A DNA stretch of 64,000 nt from positions 2,774,001 to 2,838,000 of the forward strand of contig NZ_LT906478.1 of the NCBI RefSeq assembly GCF_900187025.1, read 5' to 3'. The translations under genes and the position numbers were made by a program. A model generated the notes under the pieces. That model saw only the letters and a program-made list of their open reading frames with translations, did not search any database and was not told the origin of the DNA. This document shows, one piece after another, positions 17,360-25,071 of the stretch. The stretch comes from Listeria ivanovii subsp. ivanovii (lineage in GTDB: Bacteria > Bacillota > Bacilli > Lactobacillales > Listeriaceae). Position 1 is the first letter of the stretch; the number at the start of each line of letters is the position of its first letter.

Positions 17360-17392
17360 AACTGTGTAAGTAAGCGTTAACATTACACAGTT
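17360..17392. promoter_or_regulatory. Inverted repeat containing a cre-like site
   Basis: A 10-bp inverted repeat AACTGTGTAA/TTACACAGTT encloses AGTAAGCGTTAACA (17369-17382), which matches the CcpA consensus TGWAANCGNTNWCA at 13 of 14 positions. On the minus strand the repeat is followed by seven T, so it could also act as a terminator. It lies in a 445-base gap (17026-17470) between the PTS IIC gene and a small plus-strand gene. Nothing else in the gap is identifiable. Confidence 0.5.
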
Positions 17393-17401
17393 TCAGTAAA
17401 T

Positions 17402-17429
17402 TTGTACTTAGCCAGTTTTGTGTTATAAT
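17402..17429 (+). promoter_or_regulatory. SigA promoter of the 54-residue gene
   Basis: TTGTAC and TATAAT are 16 bases apart and about 40 bases ahead of the small ORF. Confidence 0.6.
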
Positions 17430-17470
17430 GAGCATGAAGTAAGTAATATACATCGTTCGAGGTGATAATT

Positions 17471-17635
17471 ATGGCTGTTAAACGCGATATGCCGGAAGAA
17501 TCTAAAAATAGTAAGGTGGTCAAAAAAGAACATTTTTCGATTGTTTTTCCGGATGATATAAAAGTGCCAAAAAGTGAGAAGGAATTGGAAGCAGAAAAAG
17601 CAGAAAATAAATCAGAACATGATAAAACAAATTGA
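17471..17635 (+). CDS. Small hydrophilic protein, 54 aa, unknown
   Basis: The reading frame starts MAVKRDMPEESKNSK and ends in a run rich in Glu, Lys and Ala (KELEAEKAENKSEHDKTN). It has no membrane segment and is probably mostly helical or disordered. The ATG has GAGGTG six bases upstream and a SigA promoter in front, which supports a real gene. No family is recognised. It is followed by another promoter and the candidate short RNA. Confidence 0.65.
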   Translation: MAVKRDMPEESKNSKVVKKEHFSIVFPDDIKVPKSEKELEAEKAENKSEHDKTN

Positions 17636-17687
17636 ATTTTTTAAATACCCTTTAGACAAAACTAATTAATCATGCTATAATTTTAAA

Positions 17688-17750
17688 ACAGTGAACATTA
17701 CAAGTTAGACGTAGGAACCATCTGGACAGGTGGTTTCTACGTCTTTTTTG
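17688..17750 (+). ncRNA. Candidate short RNA or attenuated leader
   Basis: A promoter (TTAGAC, 18 bases, TATAAT at 17676-17681) precedes a strong terminator hairpin (AGACGTAG...CTACGTCT with internal AACCA/TGGTT, then TTTTTT). This predicts a transcript of about 60 bases with no ORF. It ends 36 bases before a DUF2798 gene, so it is either a small RNA or a leader controlling that gene. No known riboswitch class was recognised. Confidence 0.45.
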
Positions 17751-17785
17751 CGTCTACTGATGATAAAAAAGATAGGAGCAAGAAA

Positions 17786-18259
17786 ATGAATCAAGATTTA
17801 CGCTTACCACAAAACAATAAAGAAGGACTTTTATACGGTGTCATTATTTGTAGCATTACAGCATTTCTAATGACTACTTTCAACACTTACCTTCAAATTC
17901 GAATAGTAAATGCAGATTTTCTTCTGACAATTGTAAAACTATTCCCGTTATTTTTTATTGTTGCGATGCTATTAGAAAACTTTATTATTAGTCATTTCTC
18001 CAGAAAAATGGTAACTAAATATATGGATGCAAGCGACAGTTTTAATGCTTATATTCTTTTTTCCGTTTTATTTACCGTTTTAGGAATGTCTTTTTGCATG
18101 ACATTTATTGGTGATTTTATTGGTCACGGGTTTGTTATTGAAGAAGGCTTATTATCCAGATTTTTTAGTATTTGGCCAAGGAATTTTGCTATAGTGCTTT
18201 TTATTGAGCTAATTATCGCACAACCGCTTGCTAGAAATGTCATGTCGATCCTTCATTAA
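17786..18259 (+). CDS. DUF2798 membrane protein
   Basis: A membrane protein of 157 residues with four predicted transmembrane helices arranged as two similar halves. Each half follows the DUF2798 pattern; the second ends IWPRNFAIVLFIELIIAQPLARNVM, whose N-F...AQP-AR signature is typical. The function is unknown. The ATG follows ATAGGAGC. A hairpin terminator lies upstream and another downstream, so it is probably a single gene. Confidence 0.8.
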   Translation: MNQDLRLPQNNKEGLLYGVIICSITAFLMTTFNTYLQIRIVNADFLLTIVKLFPLFFIVAMLLENFIISHFSRKMVTKYMDASDSFNAYILFSVLFTVLGMSFCMTFIGDFIGHGFVIEEGLLSRFFSIWPRNFAIVLFIELIIAQPLARNVMSILH

Positions 18260-18263
18260 AGAC

Positions 18264-18293
18264 AAAAAGTGCACCCGTCATGGATGCACTTTC
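18264..18293. terminator. Bidirectional terminator
   Basis: The stem AAAGTGCA/TGCACTTT has a T-run on the minus strand (TTTTTG). It lies between two converging genes and probably serves both. Confidence 0.75.
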
Positions 18294-18294
18294 G

Positions 18295-18936
18295 TTATTT
18301 AATGGAGAAAATCACCATTTTTTTATCATCATCAATCCGAACTTTAACGTCCATTCCAAGTTTATCCTTGAATAACGCTGTAATATCTAAATAATCATCG
18401 TAGCTTCCGATATCACTTTTTTTGTAACCTTGTAAAATTGTTGGTTTAATGCGGACAATATAATCATCTGTTGAGGTTTCTTCCGGGTTGTAAGTATAGA
18501 TTTTCTTACCCGTCTTATCGAAAAAGTCGTATGTTGCATAGGATTCATCCTTCGTCATATAGATATCTTTCTGCGTCACATAGGCGTTATCGGCAACACT
18601 GTAATCAATTAGACCTGAATAATACTTGTTAGTGGATGGTTCATTTATTTCATACTGTTTATAAGCTAATCTAAATAAATAATCGATATTGTAATAACTA
18701 TTCACCCGGAAATAAAAATGTTTATCATCTGATTTCTTGTCTACACCAATATCTGTTGTACTAATTGGAAAAACTTCATATAGTTTACCATCTATTTCGT
18801 AGGCGACATCATATTTATCAAATACTTCTTGGCGTTGAAAAAAACCAAACATAATTGCCAAAATGACTAGTACCCCTACCAAAACTGCGACAATCAGCGC
18901 TGGCAACCATTTCTTTTTTGTTTTTAGTTGTTGCAT
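18295..18936 (-). CDS. Membrane-anchored hypothetical protein
   Basis: About 213 residues: a basic N-terminus, one membrane segment (LPALIVAVLVGVLVILAIMFGFF), then an extracellular domain of about 175 residues rich in Tyr, Asp and Lys. No lipobox or sorting signal. I do not recognise the family. The ATG at 18936 has AAAGGA nine bases before it. It is flanked by terminators, so it is monocistronic. Confidence 0.75.
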   Translation of the reverse strand: MQQLKTKKKWLPALIVAVLVGVLVILAIMFGFFQRQEVFDKYDVAYEIDGKLYEVFPISTTDIGVDKKSDDKHFYFRVNSYYNIDYLFRLAYKQYEINEPSTNKYYSGLIDYSVADNAYVTQKDIYMTKDESYATYDFFDKTGKKIYTYNPEETSTDDYIVRIKPTILQGYKKSDIGSYDDYLDITALFKDKLGMDVKVRIDDDKKMVIFSIK

Positions 18937-19035
18937 TATTTTCATCCTTTGTTATGAATTGCGTTACTTATCCTATATTGTACCAGTTTATATACTATTA
19001 TACATTATTTTTCTGCAATAGATTTTGATTTCATT

Positions 19036-19073
19036 AAAAAAGACTACTTCGCGATAAGCAAAATAGTCTTTTA
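19036..19073 (-). terminator. Terminator of the SRP RNA gene
   Basis: The stem AAAGACTA/TAGTCTTT is followed on the minus strand by six T, about 20 bases past the 3' end of the RNA. Confidence 0.75.
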
Positions 19074-19088
19074 ATATATTTAAAATTA

Positions 19089-19365
19089 GTGTCGCGCACC
19101 TCACATCGACATGCAATCACCTGCGTTACCCTGATAGTTAGCTCGGGCCAGGCAACCTCGCGGCACATGAGAAGCACTGATTAATGCTGCTTCCTTCCGG
19201 ACCTGACATGGTTCACAGGTTCTCATTGCGCAAGACCCAACCTTCAACACCACTTGTCAAGGGCAGACCAAACAATTACGATGCCTCAAGTGAGGAATTC
19301 AACCCCGCTAGAGCGGATTGCGGGTTACAGGGCGCCGCTACCTCCCCGTCTAGCACGACAAATTT
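19089..19365 (-). ncRNA. scr: Signal recognition particle RNA (large, Alu-containing)
   Basis: The minus strand carries the universally conserved SRP helix 8 segment: ATGTCAGGTCCGG then AAGGAAGCAGCATTAA. The 5' part (GTCGTGCTAGACGGGGAGG...) and a 3' part with the GTGCCGC-AGGTTGCCTGG segment match the Bacillus scRNA, giving an RNA of about 275 bases with an Alu domain. It scaffolds Ffh for membrane targeting of proteins. Ends are estimated from similarity and the terminator, so they may be off by several bases. Confidence 0.93.
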
Positions 19366-19379
19366 GCTACCAATAATTA

Positions 19380-19410
19380 GTTTGCTAAATAAAAATTATT
19401 TAGCGCAAAC
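19380..19410. repeat. AT-rich inverted repeat in the SRP RNA promoter region
   Basis: GTTTGC-TAAATAA and TTATTTA-GCGCAAAC form a near-perfect dyad around AAA, starting about 15 bases upstream of the RNA 5' end. It overlaps where the -35 and -10 boxes must lie. It could be an operator or only a symmetrical promoter. Confidence 0.5.
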
Positions 19411-19480
19411 TCTGAAAAGAGCTCAATTACTAGTGTACCTTTTTCATATAAAAAGTGCAAGTATAACAAGGGAAATATTT

Positions 19481-19576
19481 TTAACGCAAGTAAAAACTCA
19501 TGATCGCGGCAACGATTGTTCCAACCACACAAATACCTACTAATGTTAAGGCAATCCATACTATTTTCTTATTCAC
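19481..19576 (-). CDS. 31-residue single-TM peptide
   Basis: The frame begins (M)NKKIVWIALTLVG and ends AAIMSFYLR: a short basic N-terminus, one hydrophobic helix of about 22 residues, and a basic end. The GTG start has GGGGGAG six bases upstream; an ATG six bases earlier would be too close to that site. It sits between the SRP RNA gene and the sugar kinase. It is below usual annotation cut-offs. The function is unknown. Confidence 0.6.
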   Translation of the reverse strand: MNKKIVWIALTLVGICVVGTIVAAIMSFYLR

Positions 19577-19641
19577 GTTCATCTCCCCCTTACTTCACAT
19601 TTTCGCTTTTCTTTTAGTGATTATATCATGAAATGGAAAAT

Positions 19642-21156
19642 TTAGCTGTTATTTTCAAACTTCTTTTGCCAACTATTTAATTGGCTATAGCTAGACAATA
19701 GCTGGGTAGATACTTGTTTAAAAATCAATCGTAATTCTGTGTATCGTTCCGTATTTTTACTAGGATAATAAGTCGCTTTAATTGGTGACGTTTGCTTTAG
19801 ATTTAGGTCTTTTAGTATTCCAAGTGAACGCATTCCAATAATAGCTGCTCCTAAGCTTGATCCTTCAATTGTATGTGGAACACGAATTTCTCGGTCCAAA
19901 ATATCAGCAAGTAGCTTGCACCAACCTTCATGAGCAGAAATCCCGCCCGTTACATAGATAATATCATCAGGTGCTGAAACCGCCTCATACACTTCGGCAA
20001 GATTAAAAGCAATTCCTTCCAAAATCGCTCTGATAAAATGTGCTTTGGTGTGATTAATCGTGAGCCCAACGAACCCACCGCGGATATCATTCGTCCAAAA
20101 AGGAGCGCGTTCTCCAAGTAAATATGGCTGGAATAATAGCCCTGCTGCTCCCGGGTCCACTTCATCGATATGGGCAATAAAACTAGCAAAATCACGGTTC
20201 TTAATTTCACTTTCTGATCCAAATTGGTTAAGACCCCATTCAACCACTTTCCCACCATTGTTTACTGCTCCACCGGCAATAAAATAACCATCTCCCGCCC
20301 CATAACAAAAAGTACGACCGCGTGAATCGACTTGAAATTCGGTCGTTAATTTTCTGACAGCACCACTTGTGCCAACAGTAATCGTCACGTCACTCTGCCC
20401 AGTTGCTTGAATTCCGATATTTGCGAGTGCGCCATCACTACCACCAACAATAAATGGAACACTTGTCGGGATCCCCATCATTTCCGCATATTCTGTTTTA
20501 ATCCCGCTTAATTGGTATGTTTCCGGAACCACTTTTGGCAAAAAATCAGGGGTTAATTTCACGATTTCTATTGCTTCAAATTCCCAATCATGTTCCGAAA
20601 TATTGTAAAGCCCTGTTCCAGATGCTAAAGATTCGTCCATTACCCAAACATCAAAAAACCGATACAAAATATAGGCTTTAATATCGACAAATTTTTCTGC
20701 TCGATTAAATAGCTCGGGTTCTGCTTCTTTTAACCAGCAAATTTTTGCAAACGGGCTCATCGGGTGTATCGGCGTCCCTGTCGTTTCATACAGTTGAAAT
20801 AGGTAATTATCCCGCTTTACATTTTCCAGCGCCTCACTGCTCCGTCCATCCGCCCAAGTAATACATTCGGTTAGAAGTTCTCCGTTACTTTTAGCCAAAA
20901 TTAAACTGTACATCGCCGAGCTAAAAGATATTCCACGCAAATCTGCTTTATCTATCTTGTTCATCACACGACGAATAGATGTAATCACTGCCTCGAAAAT
21001 TTCAGTTGGACTTTCTTCTGCTTTACCTGTCTCATCCGTCACTAATTCATAATGAGCCGCTTCCCGGTAAATCACCTCGCCTTGCTCATTAAAAAGGACT
21101 GCTTTCGTGCTGGAAGTTCCGATATCTACACCCATTATGTAAGATTCACTCGTCAA
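19642..21156 (-). CDS. FGGY-family carbohydrate kinase, gluconate kinase-like
   Basis: This cytoplasmic ATP-dependent sugar kinase has two actin-like domains. It starts MGVDIGTSSTKAVLF (phosphate 1 loop) and carries ITWADGRS, the GGSDGALANIG and TVGTSGAVR loops, LLGERAPFW and the C-terminal ATP signature VTGGISAHEGWCKLLADI. The 500-residue length is typical, and the pattern resembles GntK of Gram-positives more than xylulokinase. A TTG at 21156, seven bases after GAGGTG, is the likeliest start; a GTG at 21159 is possible. No gluconate permease is adjacent, so the substrate is tentative. Confidence 0.85.
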   Translation of the reverse strand: MTSESYIMGVDIGTSSTKAVLFNEQGEVIYREAAHYELVTDETGKAEESPTEIFEAVITSIRRVMNKIDKADLRGISFSSAMYSLILAKSNGELLTECITWADGRSSEALENVKRDNYLFQLYETTGTPIHPMSPFAKICWLKEAEPELFNRAEKFVDIKAYILYRFFDVWVMDESLASGTGLYNISEHDWEFEAIEIVKLTPDFLPKVVPETYQLSGIKTEYAEMMGIPTSVPFIVGGSDGALANIGIQATGQSDVTITVGTSGAVRKLTTEFQVDSRGRTFCYGAGDGYFIAGGAVNNGGKVVEWGLNQFGSESEIKNRDFASFIAHIDEVDPGAAGLLFQPYLLGERAPFWTNDIRGGFVGLTINHTKAHFIRAILEGIAFNLAEVYEAVSAPDDIIYVTGGISAHEGWCKLLADILDREIRVPHTIEGSSLGAAIIGMRSLGILKDLNLKQTSPIKATYYPSKNTERYTELRLIFKQVSTQLLSSYSQLNSWQKKFENNS

Positions 21157-21243
21157 CACACTTCACCTCGTGTCTACTTTTCTTTTTATTATACGTTAAA
21201 TCGGCACAATTTGGTGGTTAGACTACTTTGTTTTTGGCAAAAG

Positions 21244-21270
21244 AAAAAGCTAGAGAAAAATCTCTAGCTT
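21244..21270 (-). terminator. Terminator overlapping the stop of the GW/transpeptidase-like gene
   Basis: The stem AAGCTAGAGA/TCTCTAGCTT with a four-base loop is followed by TTTTTC on the minus strand. It begins within the stop codon of the upstream gene. Confidence 0.8.
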
Positions 21271-22210
21271 AGTTGATAACACTAAACGTCTTAATTCGGC
21301 TCTCTTCTCCTAAGACAATCAGCGTGTTTTTGTCAGCAAATTTGAGTACTTCTTTGGTATTTGCTTCACTTTGCGCTACACAACCTAATGTGTAATTATA
21401 GTGAGGAGAATCTATGTGATAAAACACGGCAGAACCTTTTCCTTTTATTCGTTTAGAATTGTATTTAACTTCCATTCCGTATTTGTACTGCGGAATTTTC
21501 ATTTTTTCATCGGCTGAGCTTGAAGAAGAGCGCTCTTGCCAAGTATTGTATGCTTTATCGTTTGAATTGGAAATCCAGTAACTGCGGTTTGTAATGGCTT
21601 TGAAGGTTAGTTTCGTTCCCGGATTGCCTTTTTGACCAAAAGCAAGTCCAGTTCTGTAAACACCCACTGGAGTTCCAGAACTTTTTTCTGAGAAGTTTGG
21701 ATCAAAGCCCCATTTGCCAATATGACTAGTAAAATCGCGAACTTCATACCAATTACCCGCGCTGTTTCTTTGGAATAAATAAGTTGTTGCTGATGTACTC
21801 TTCGGTTTTGTGGTAATGATTGCTTTTTTACTGTTCCAAAGTGCTGGTACGGTATCGGCAATGGTTGGTTTCCCGACGTTTTTAAAAGCAAGCGCATCAA
21901 TCCAACCGATATTCGTATTGCCTAGCTTGACGTAATACCATTTAGCTCCTCTAGAAGTTTTTCCTTCACGAGTGATAATCAATGTTTTTTTGTCGTATTT
22001 CTTAGCATAACCAAGTAGTTTTGAATCACTACTAACATTATACATCTTGCTACGAATTCCATCGTTCCTTTTTGACTGATTTACTACCCCTTTAAGATTA
22101 ACTGCTTTGTCATAAATGATTTTGTCATACGTTGCGGCTTCGGCGGTAAAGGAGTTCCCAAGTAGGCTAATCATTACTACAATAATTAAACCGCTTAATA
22201 ACTTCTTCAT
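21269..22210 (-). CDS. Secreted protein: GW/SH3-like module plus L,D-transpeptidase-like domain
   Basis: A signal peptide (MKKLLSGLIIVVMISLLGNS, cleaved about AEA-ATY) precedes a GW-type module (about 35-110, ending KLGNTNIGWIDALAF). GW modules bind lipoteichoic acid in Listeria surface proteins. The remaining ~190 residues end in YHIDSPHYNYTLGCVAQSE, with His265 and Cys277 spaced as in YkuD L,D-transpeptidases, though the usual S-x-G-C reads T-L-G-C. It could remodel or only bind the wall. The ATG follows AAAGGAGC. It lies just downstream of the LPXTG gene on the same strand. Confidence 0.8.
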   Translation of the reverse strand: MKKLLSGLIIVVMISLLGNSFTAEAATYDKIIYDKAVNLKGVVNQSKRNDGIRSKMYNVSSDSKLLGYAKKYDKKTLIITREGKTSRGAKWYYVKLGNTNIGWIDALAFKNVGKPTIADTVPALWNSKKAIITTKPKSTSATTYLFQRNSAGNWYEVRDFTSHIGKWGFDPNFSEKSSGTPVGVYRTGLAFGQKGNPGTKLTFKAITNRSYWISNSNDKAYNTWQERSSSSSADEKMKIPQYKYGMEVKYNSKRIKGKGSAVFYHIDSPHYNYTLGCVAQSEANTKEVLKFADKNTLIVLGEESRIKTFSVIN

Positions 22211-22253
22211 TATTTGCTCCTTTTATATGCGCTATTCCCTATAGTAAATTTGC

Positions 22254-23192
22254 TTATTTTTTACGTTTTCTAAGCAGTACTATTGCTATAAGGATAACTA
22301 TAACACCGGCTACAACAAAAATCCATTCAACGCCTTGATCACCCGTATCTGGTAGGTCAGACTCCGGATCTGCTACTTTTTTTGATGCTTCTGAAGCTGT
22401 AGTTGTCACGCTTTTTACTGAATGGTTATTTTCGATTTTTTTTACATCAGCTGGGGCTTTAACAACTGCTGCATTTTCTTTTTTAGCTGGGACGGTATAA
22501 GTTACTTCTTCGCTAAAATTGCCAGTATCATCAAATGCGTATGCAGTAATTTTTTTCGGCGTGGTAGCCCAAGAAGCATAGAAATTACCATCTTTATCTG
22601 CTTCAACGCGACCTTCTCCAAAGTTTTCATCTTCTGGTGAACTCATATAAACACTAGCAAAAGGTTTTGTTTTGCCAGAGAAAATTTTCGTTTCTAAATC
22701 AAAATTCAAATTAGTAACCGTTAATGTTGAGACTGGTGCTTTTACTAAGTAGTTAAGTTTAACGGCGGTTGTGTCACCGTCTTTCGTATCACCGAGCAAC
22801 GTTACTTCTTTCATGCCTGCTGCTTTTGTAGTTAATTCACTGCCATCTGCTAAACGGTAATTGGTTAGTTCTGTTCCTGTATGCTTGCTTAACGTTTTTG
22901 TGAAGTCAGTTAAACTAATCTCACTATTTTGTTCGTATGTGTAGACTTCCGGTGAATCGGTAATATCAATGGTTGTTTGTAGCGTTTTTGTTGTAGTAGC
23001 GTCTTTCGCTGGTTCTGTTGTTTTTGAATCTACTTCTGGAACCGTATTTTCAGTGGAATTGGTTGTTTTTTCCTCAATATTAGGTTGATTATTACCAGTT
23101 TCATTCGTTTCAGCGTTTGCTGCCAATGAAAATGGGATGATTAGACAAGTGAACAATGCTGTGAATACTAGTCCGCGGAATTTTTTCATCAT
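22254..23192 (-). CDS. LPXTG-anchored surface protein
   Basis: A signal peptide ([18 protein letters not shown]..., cleavage near ANA-ETN) leads a Thr/Glu/Asn-rich region. Beta-rich domains follow (about 70-240; one resembles bacterial Ig-like adhesin domains). A linker precedes the sorting signal LPDTG (33 residues from the end) with a hydrophobic helix and an RKRKK tail. Sortase A should attach it to peptidoglycan. No internalin leucine-rich repeats are visible. The ATG at 23192 follows AAAGGGG; the longer upstream frame lacks a site. The ligand is unknown. Confidence 0.88.
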   Translation of the reverse strand: MMKKFRGLVFTALFTCLIIPFSLAANAETNETGNNQPNIEEKTTNSTENTVPEVDSKTTEPAKDATTTKTLQTTIDITDSPEVYTYEQNSEISLTDFTKTLSKHTGTELTNYRLADGSELTTKAAGMKEVTLLGDTKDGDTTAVKLNYLVKAPVSTLTVTNLNFDLETKIFSGKTKPFASVYMSSPEDENFGEGRVEADKDGNFYASWATTPKKITAYAFDDTGNFSEEVTYTVPAKKENAAVVKAPADVKKIENNHSVKSVTTTASEASKKVADPESDLPDTGDQGVEWIFVVAGVIVILIAIVLLRKRKK

Positions 23193-23290
23193 AAATTCCC
23201 CTTTCTTTTTACTTGTATTAATCATAATCAGAAATGGTCATAAAGTCAATTTTAAATTACATATTTGTTACAATTGTTAAGAATAAGCTA

Positions 23291-23326
23291 CAAAAGAAGC
23301 TTGCTAACAGGAACTTAGCAAGCTGA
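23291..23326 (-). terminator. Terminator of the cyd operon
   Basis: The perfect 10-bp stem AGCTTGCTAA/TTAGCAAGCT lies just past the cydD stop and is followed on the minus strand by TCTTTTG. Confidence 0.7.
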
Positions 23327-23331
23327 TAATT

Positions 23332-25071
23332 TTATAATTCGATTGGTCGGTCTAGTTGATAAAGTCGTTTGTATCGTGGTTCAGCTGCCATTAATTCAGC
23401 ATGCGGACCTTCCATCAACGTTTTTCCTTCTTCTAAAAATAACACGCGATCCATTTTTTCAGCTCCAACTAAGTGATGCGTTACCCAAATTAATGATTTA
23501 TCCGCTAAAGTTTCAAAAATCGTAGCTAACAAATCTCGTTCCGTTATCGGATCAAGCCCAACAGTTGGCTCATCTAAAATAACAATCGGCGTATTTTGAA
23601 GTAAAATTCGTGCTAGCGCAATTCGTCCACGTTCCCCACCTGAAAAACGTTCACCCATCTCACTCATTTGTGTATGATAACCATCTGGCATACGCATAAT
23701 AAAATCATGCAATTGGACTTTCTTAGCTGCTTCGTAAACTTCCTCATCACTAGCACCTTGATTTCCTAATCGAATATTATTTAACACACTCGTACTAAAA
23801 AGATGTGCTTTTTGATTTAGCATCGATGTAAGTTTAGGAATCTCTGGTCTAAGTTTTTCTACTTCAACCCCATTCATCGTCAATTTTCCATCAGTAGGAA
23901 GAAGCGCGCCTTGGACTAACTTAAGAAAAGTTGATTTCCCCGTTCCACTTCGACCGATAATGGCTACTTTTTCACCTTGTTGCAAAGTAAAATCAAAGCC
24001 ATTCAAGATTTTCGGAGACTTTTCGTCATAAGCAAAAGTTAAGTTTTCAGCTTTTAAAATGACTTCCTGTGTATCGATTCGCTCCATTTCTTTCATTTCT
24101 TCATCAAAATTTGGCAGTGTTGGATCTTCCACTTTATCTAAGCGAGAAAGCGAGTCTTGGTATAGTGATTTGTCACTAATGGCGCTAGAAACTGGTACAA
24201 ACGCTTCAGCAAGTGCCATAATTGCTAACACAAATGCAGCAATCATCGTGCCAGAAAATGCTCCATCACGTGACTCAGCCGTGCTCCAGTAAACCATCGC
24301 AATGACCATAAAACCAACGACCAACTGACTAAAGAAATCGCGCCAGTTAACAAAATGGAATTGCTTATTTTCTGTATGAAGCATAGCCGCTTCGTCTTTT
24401 TCATAGTTAGTAATAAAGGTTTTCTCCCGACCACTAAATTTCCAGTCGCTAATTCCAAAAACAGCATCCGTAAACTTTTGATAAAGACCATTTCGTCCTT
24501 GTTTTAAATAAGCATTTTTCCCGCGAGCATATAAAAGGGAAACCCATGGTAAAACGAGTACCAACATCCCAATTAAGAAAACAAATAGCATCGCAAATGG
24601 TACCGAAAATACACCTAGTGCGATAACAACCCCTGCATAAAGGACTAAACTTACAATTGCCGGTAGCATCGTTGTAAGATAGAAGTTTTGCAAATGCTCA
24701 ATGTCCCCAGCAAGCAGTCCCAAGATATCGCCCGTTTTATAGCGCGATTTCAGTAACAAAGCTTGCGGCTCTAGTAAGCGGTATAAACGCACCCGCATTT
24801 TTTCTAGAATTCGCAGTACTAGAGAATGGCTCATAAGTCGTTCTACGTAGCGTGATACCGAACGCATAATTCCGAATGCGCGCACACCAACTGTTGCAAC
24901 ATATACTGCCATTATCGATTCTGGCATTAGGGACGATTTAGAAATCAAATGACCTGAAGTAAACATTAGCGCCCCAGCAGAAGCAAAAGTAAGCGTTCCA
25001 AGGAAGATAACAAGCAAGAACAAGCCGCGGTTTTCTTTTATATATGGGATAATCCAGCTACTTTTCCGCAT
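23332..25071 (-). CDS. cydD: ABC transporter for cytochrome bd assembly, CydD-type half
   Basis: This is one half of the heterodimeric ABC transporter required to assemble cytochrome bd (a heme/thiol exporter in other bacteria). Six membrane helices occupy about 1-310. The ATPase domain has Walker A GRSGTGKST, signature FSGGERGR, Walker B VILDEPTVGLD and the H-loop THH. Length is 579 aa. Its start overlaps the cydC stop as TAATG, so the two are translationally coupled. Symbols follow the Bacillus cydABCD order; other schemes swap cydC and cydD. It is the last gene of the operon. Confidence 0.93.
   Translation of the reverse strand: MRKSSWIIPYIKENRGLFLLVIFLGTLTFASAGALMFTSGHLISKSSLMPESIMAVYVATVGVRAFGIMRSVSRYVERLMSHSLVLRILEKMRVRLYRLLEPQALLLKSRYKTGDILGLLAGDIEHLQNFYLTTMLPAIVSLVLYAGVVIALGVFSVPFAMLFVFLIGMLVLVLPWVSLLYARGKNAYLKQGRNGLYQKFTDAVFGISDWKFSGREKTFITNYEKDEAAMLHTENKQFHFVNWRDFFSQLVVGFMVIAMVYWSTAESRDGAFSGTMIAAFVLAIMALAEAFVPVSSAISDKSLYQDSLSRLDKVEDPTLPNFDEEMKEMERIDTQEVILKAENLTFAYDEKSPKILNGFDFTLQQGEKVAIIGRSGTGKSTFLKLVQGALLPTDGKLTMNGVEVEKLRPEIPKLTSMLNQKAHLFSTSVLNNIRLGNQGASDEEVYEAAKKVQLHDFIMRMPDGYHTQMSEMGERFSGGERGRIALARILLQNTPIVILDEPTVGLDPITERDLLATIFETLADKSLIWVTHHLVGAEKMDRVLFLEEGKTLMEGPHAELMAAEPRYKRLYQLDRPIEL

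Noticed and set aside
19377-19559. 60-codon minus-strand frame overlapping the region after the SRP RNA promoter
   Set aside because: It has no ribosome site; the 31-residue frame in another phase has a strong one and a sensible membrane-peptide composition.
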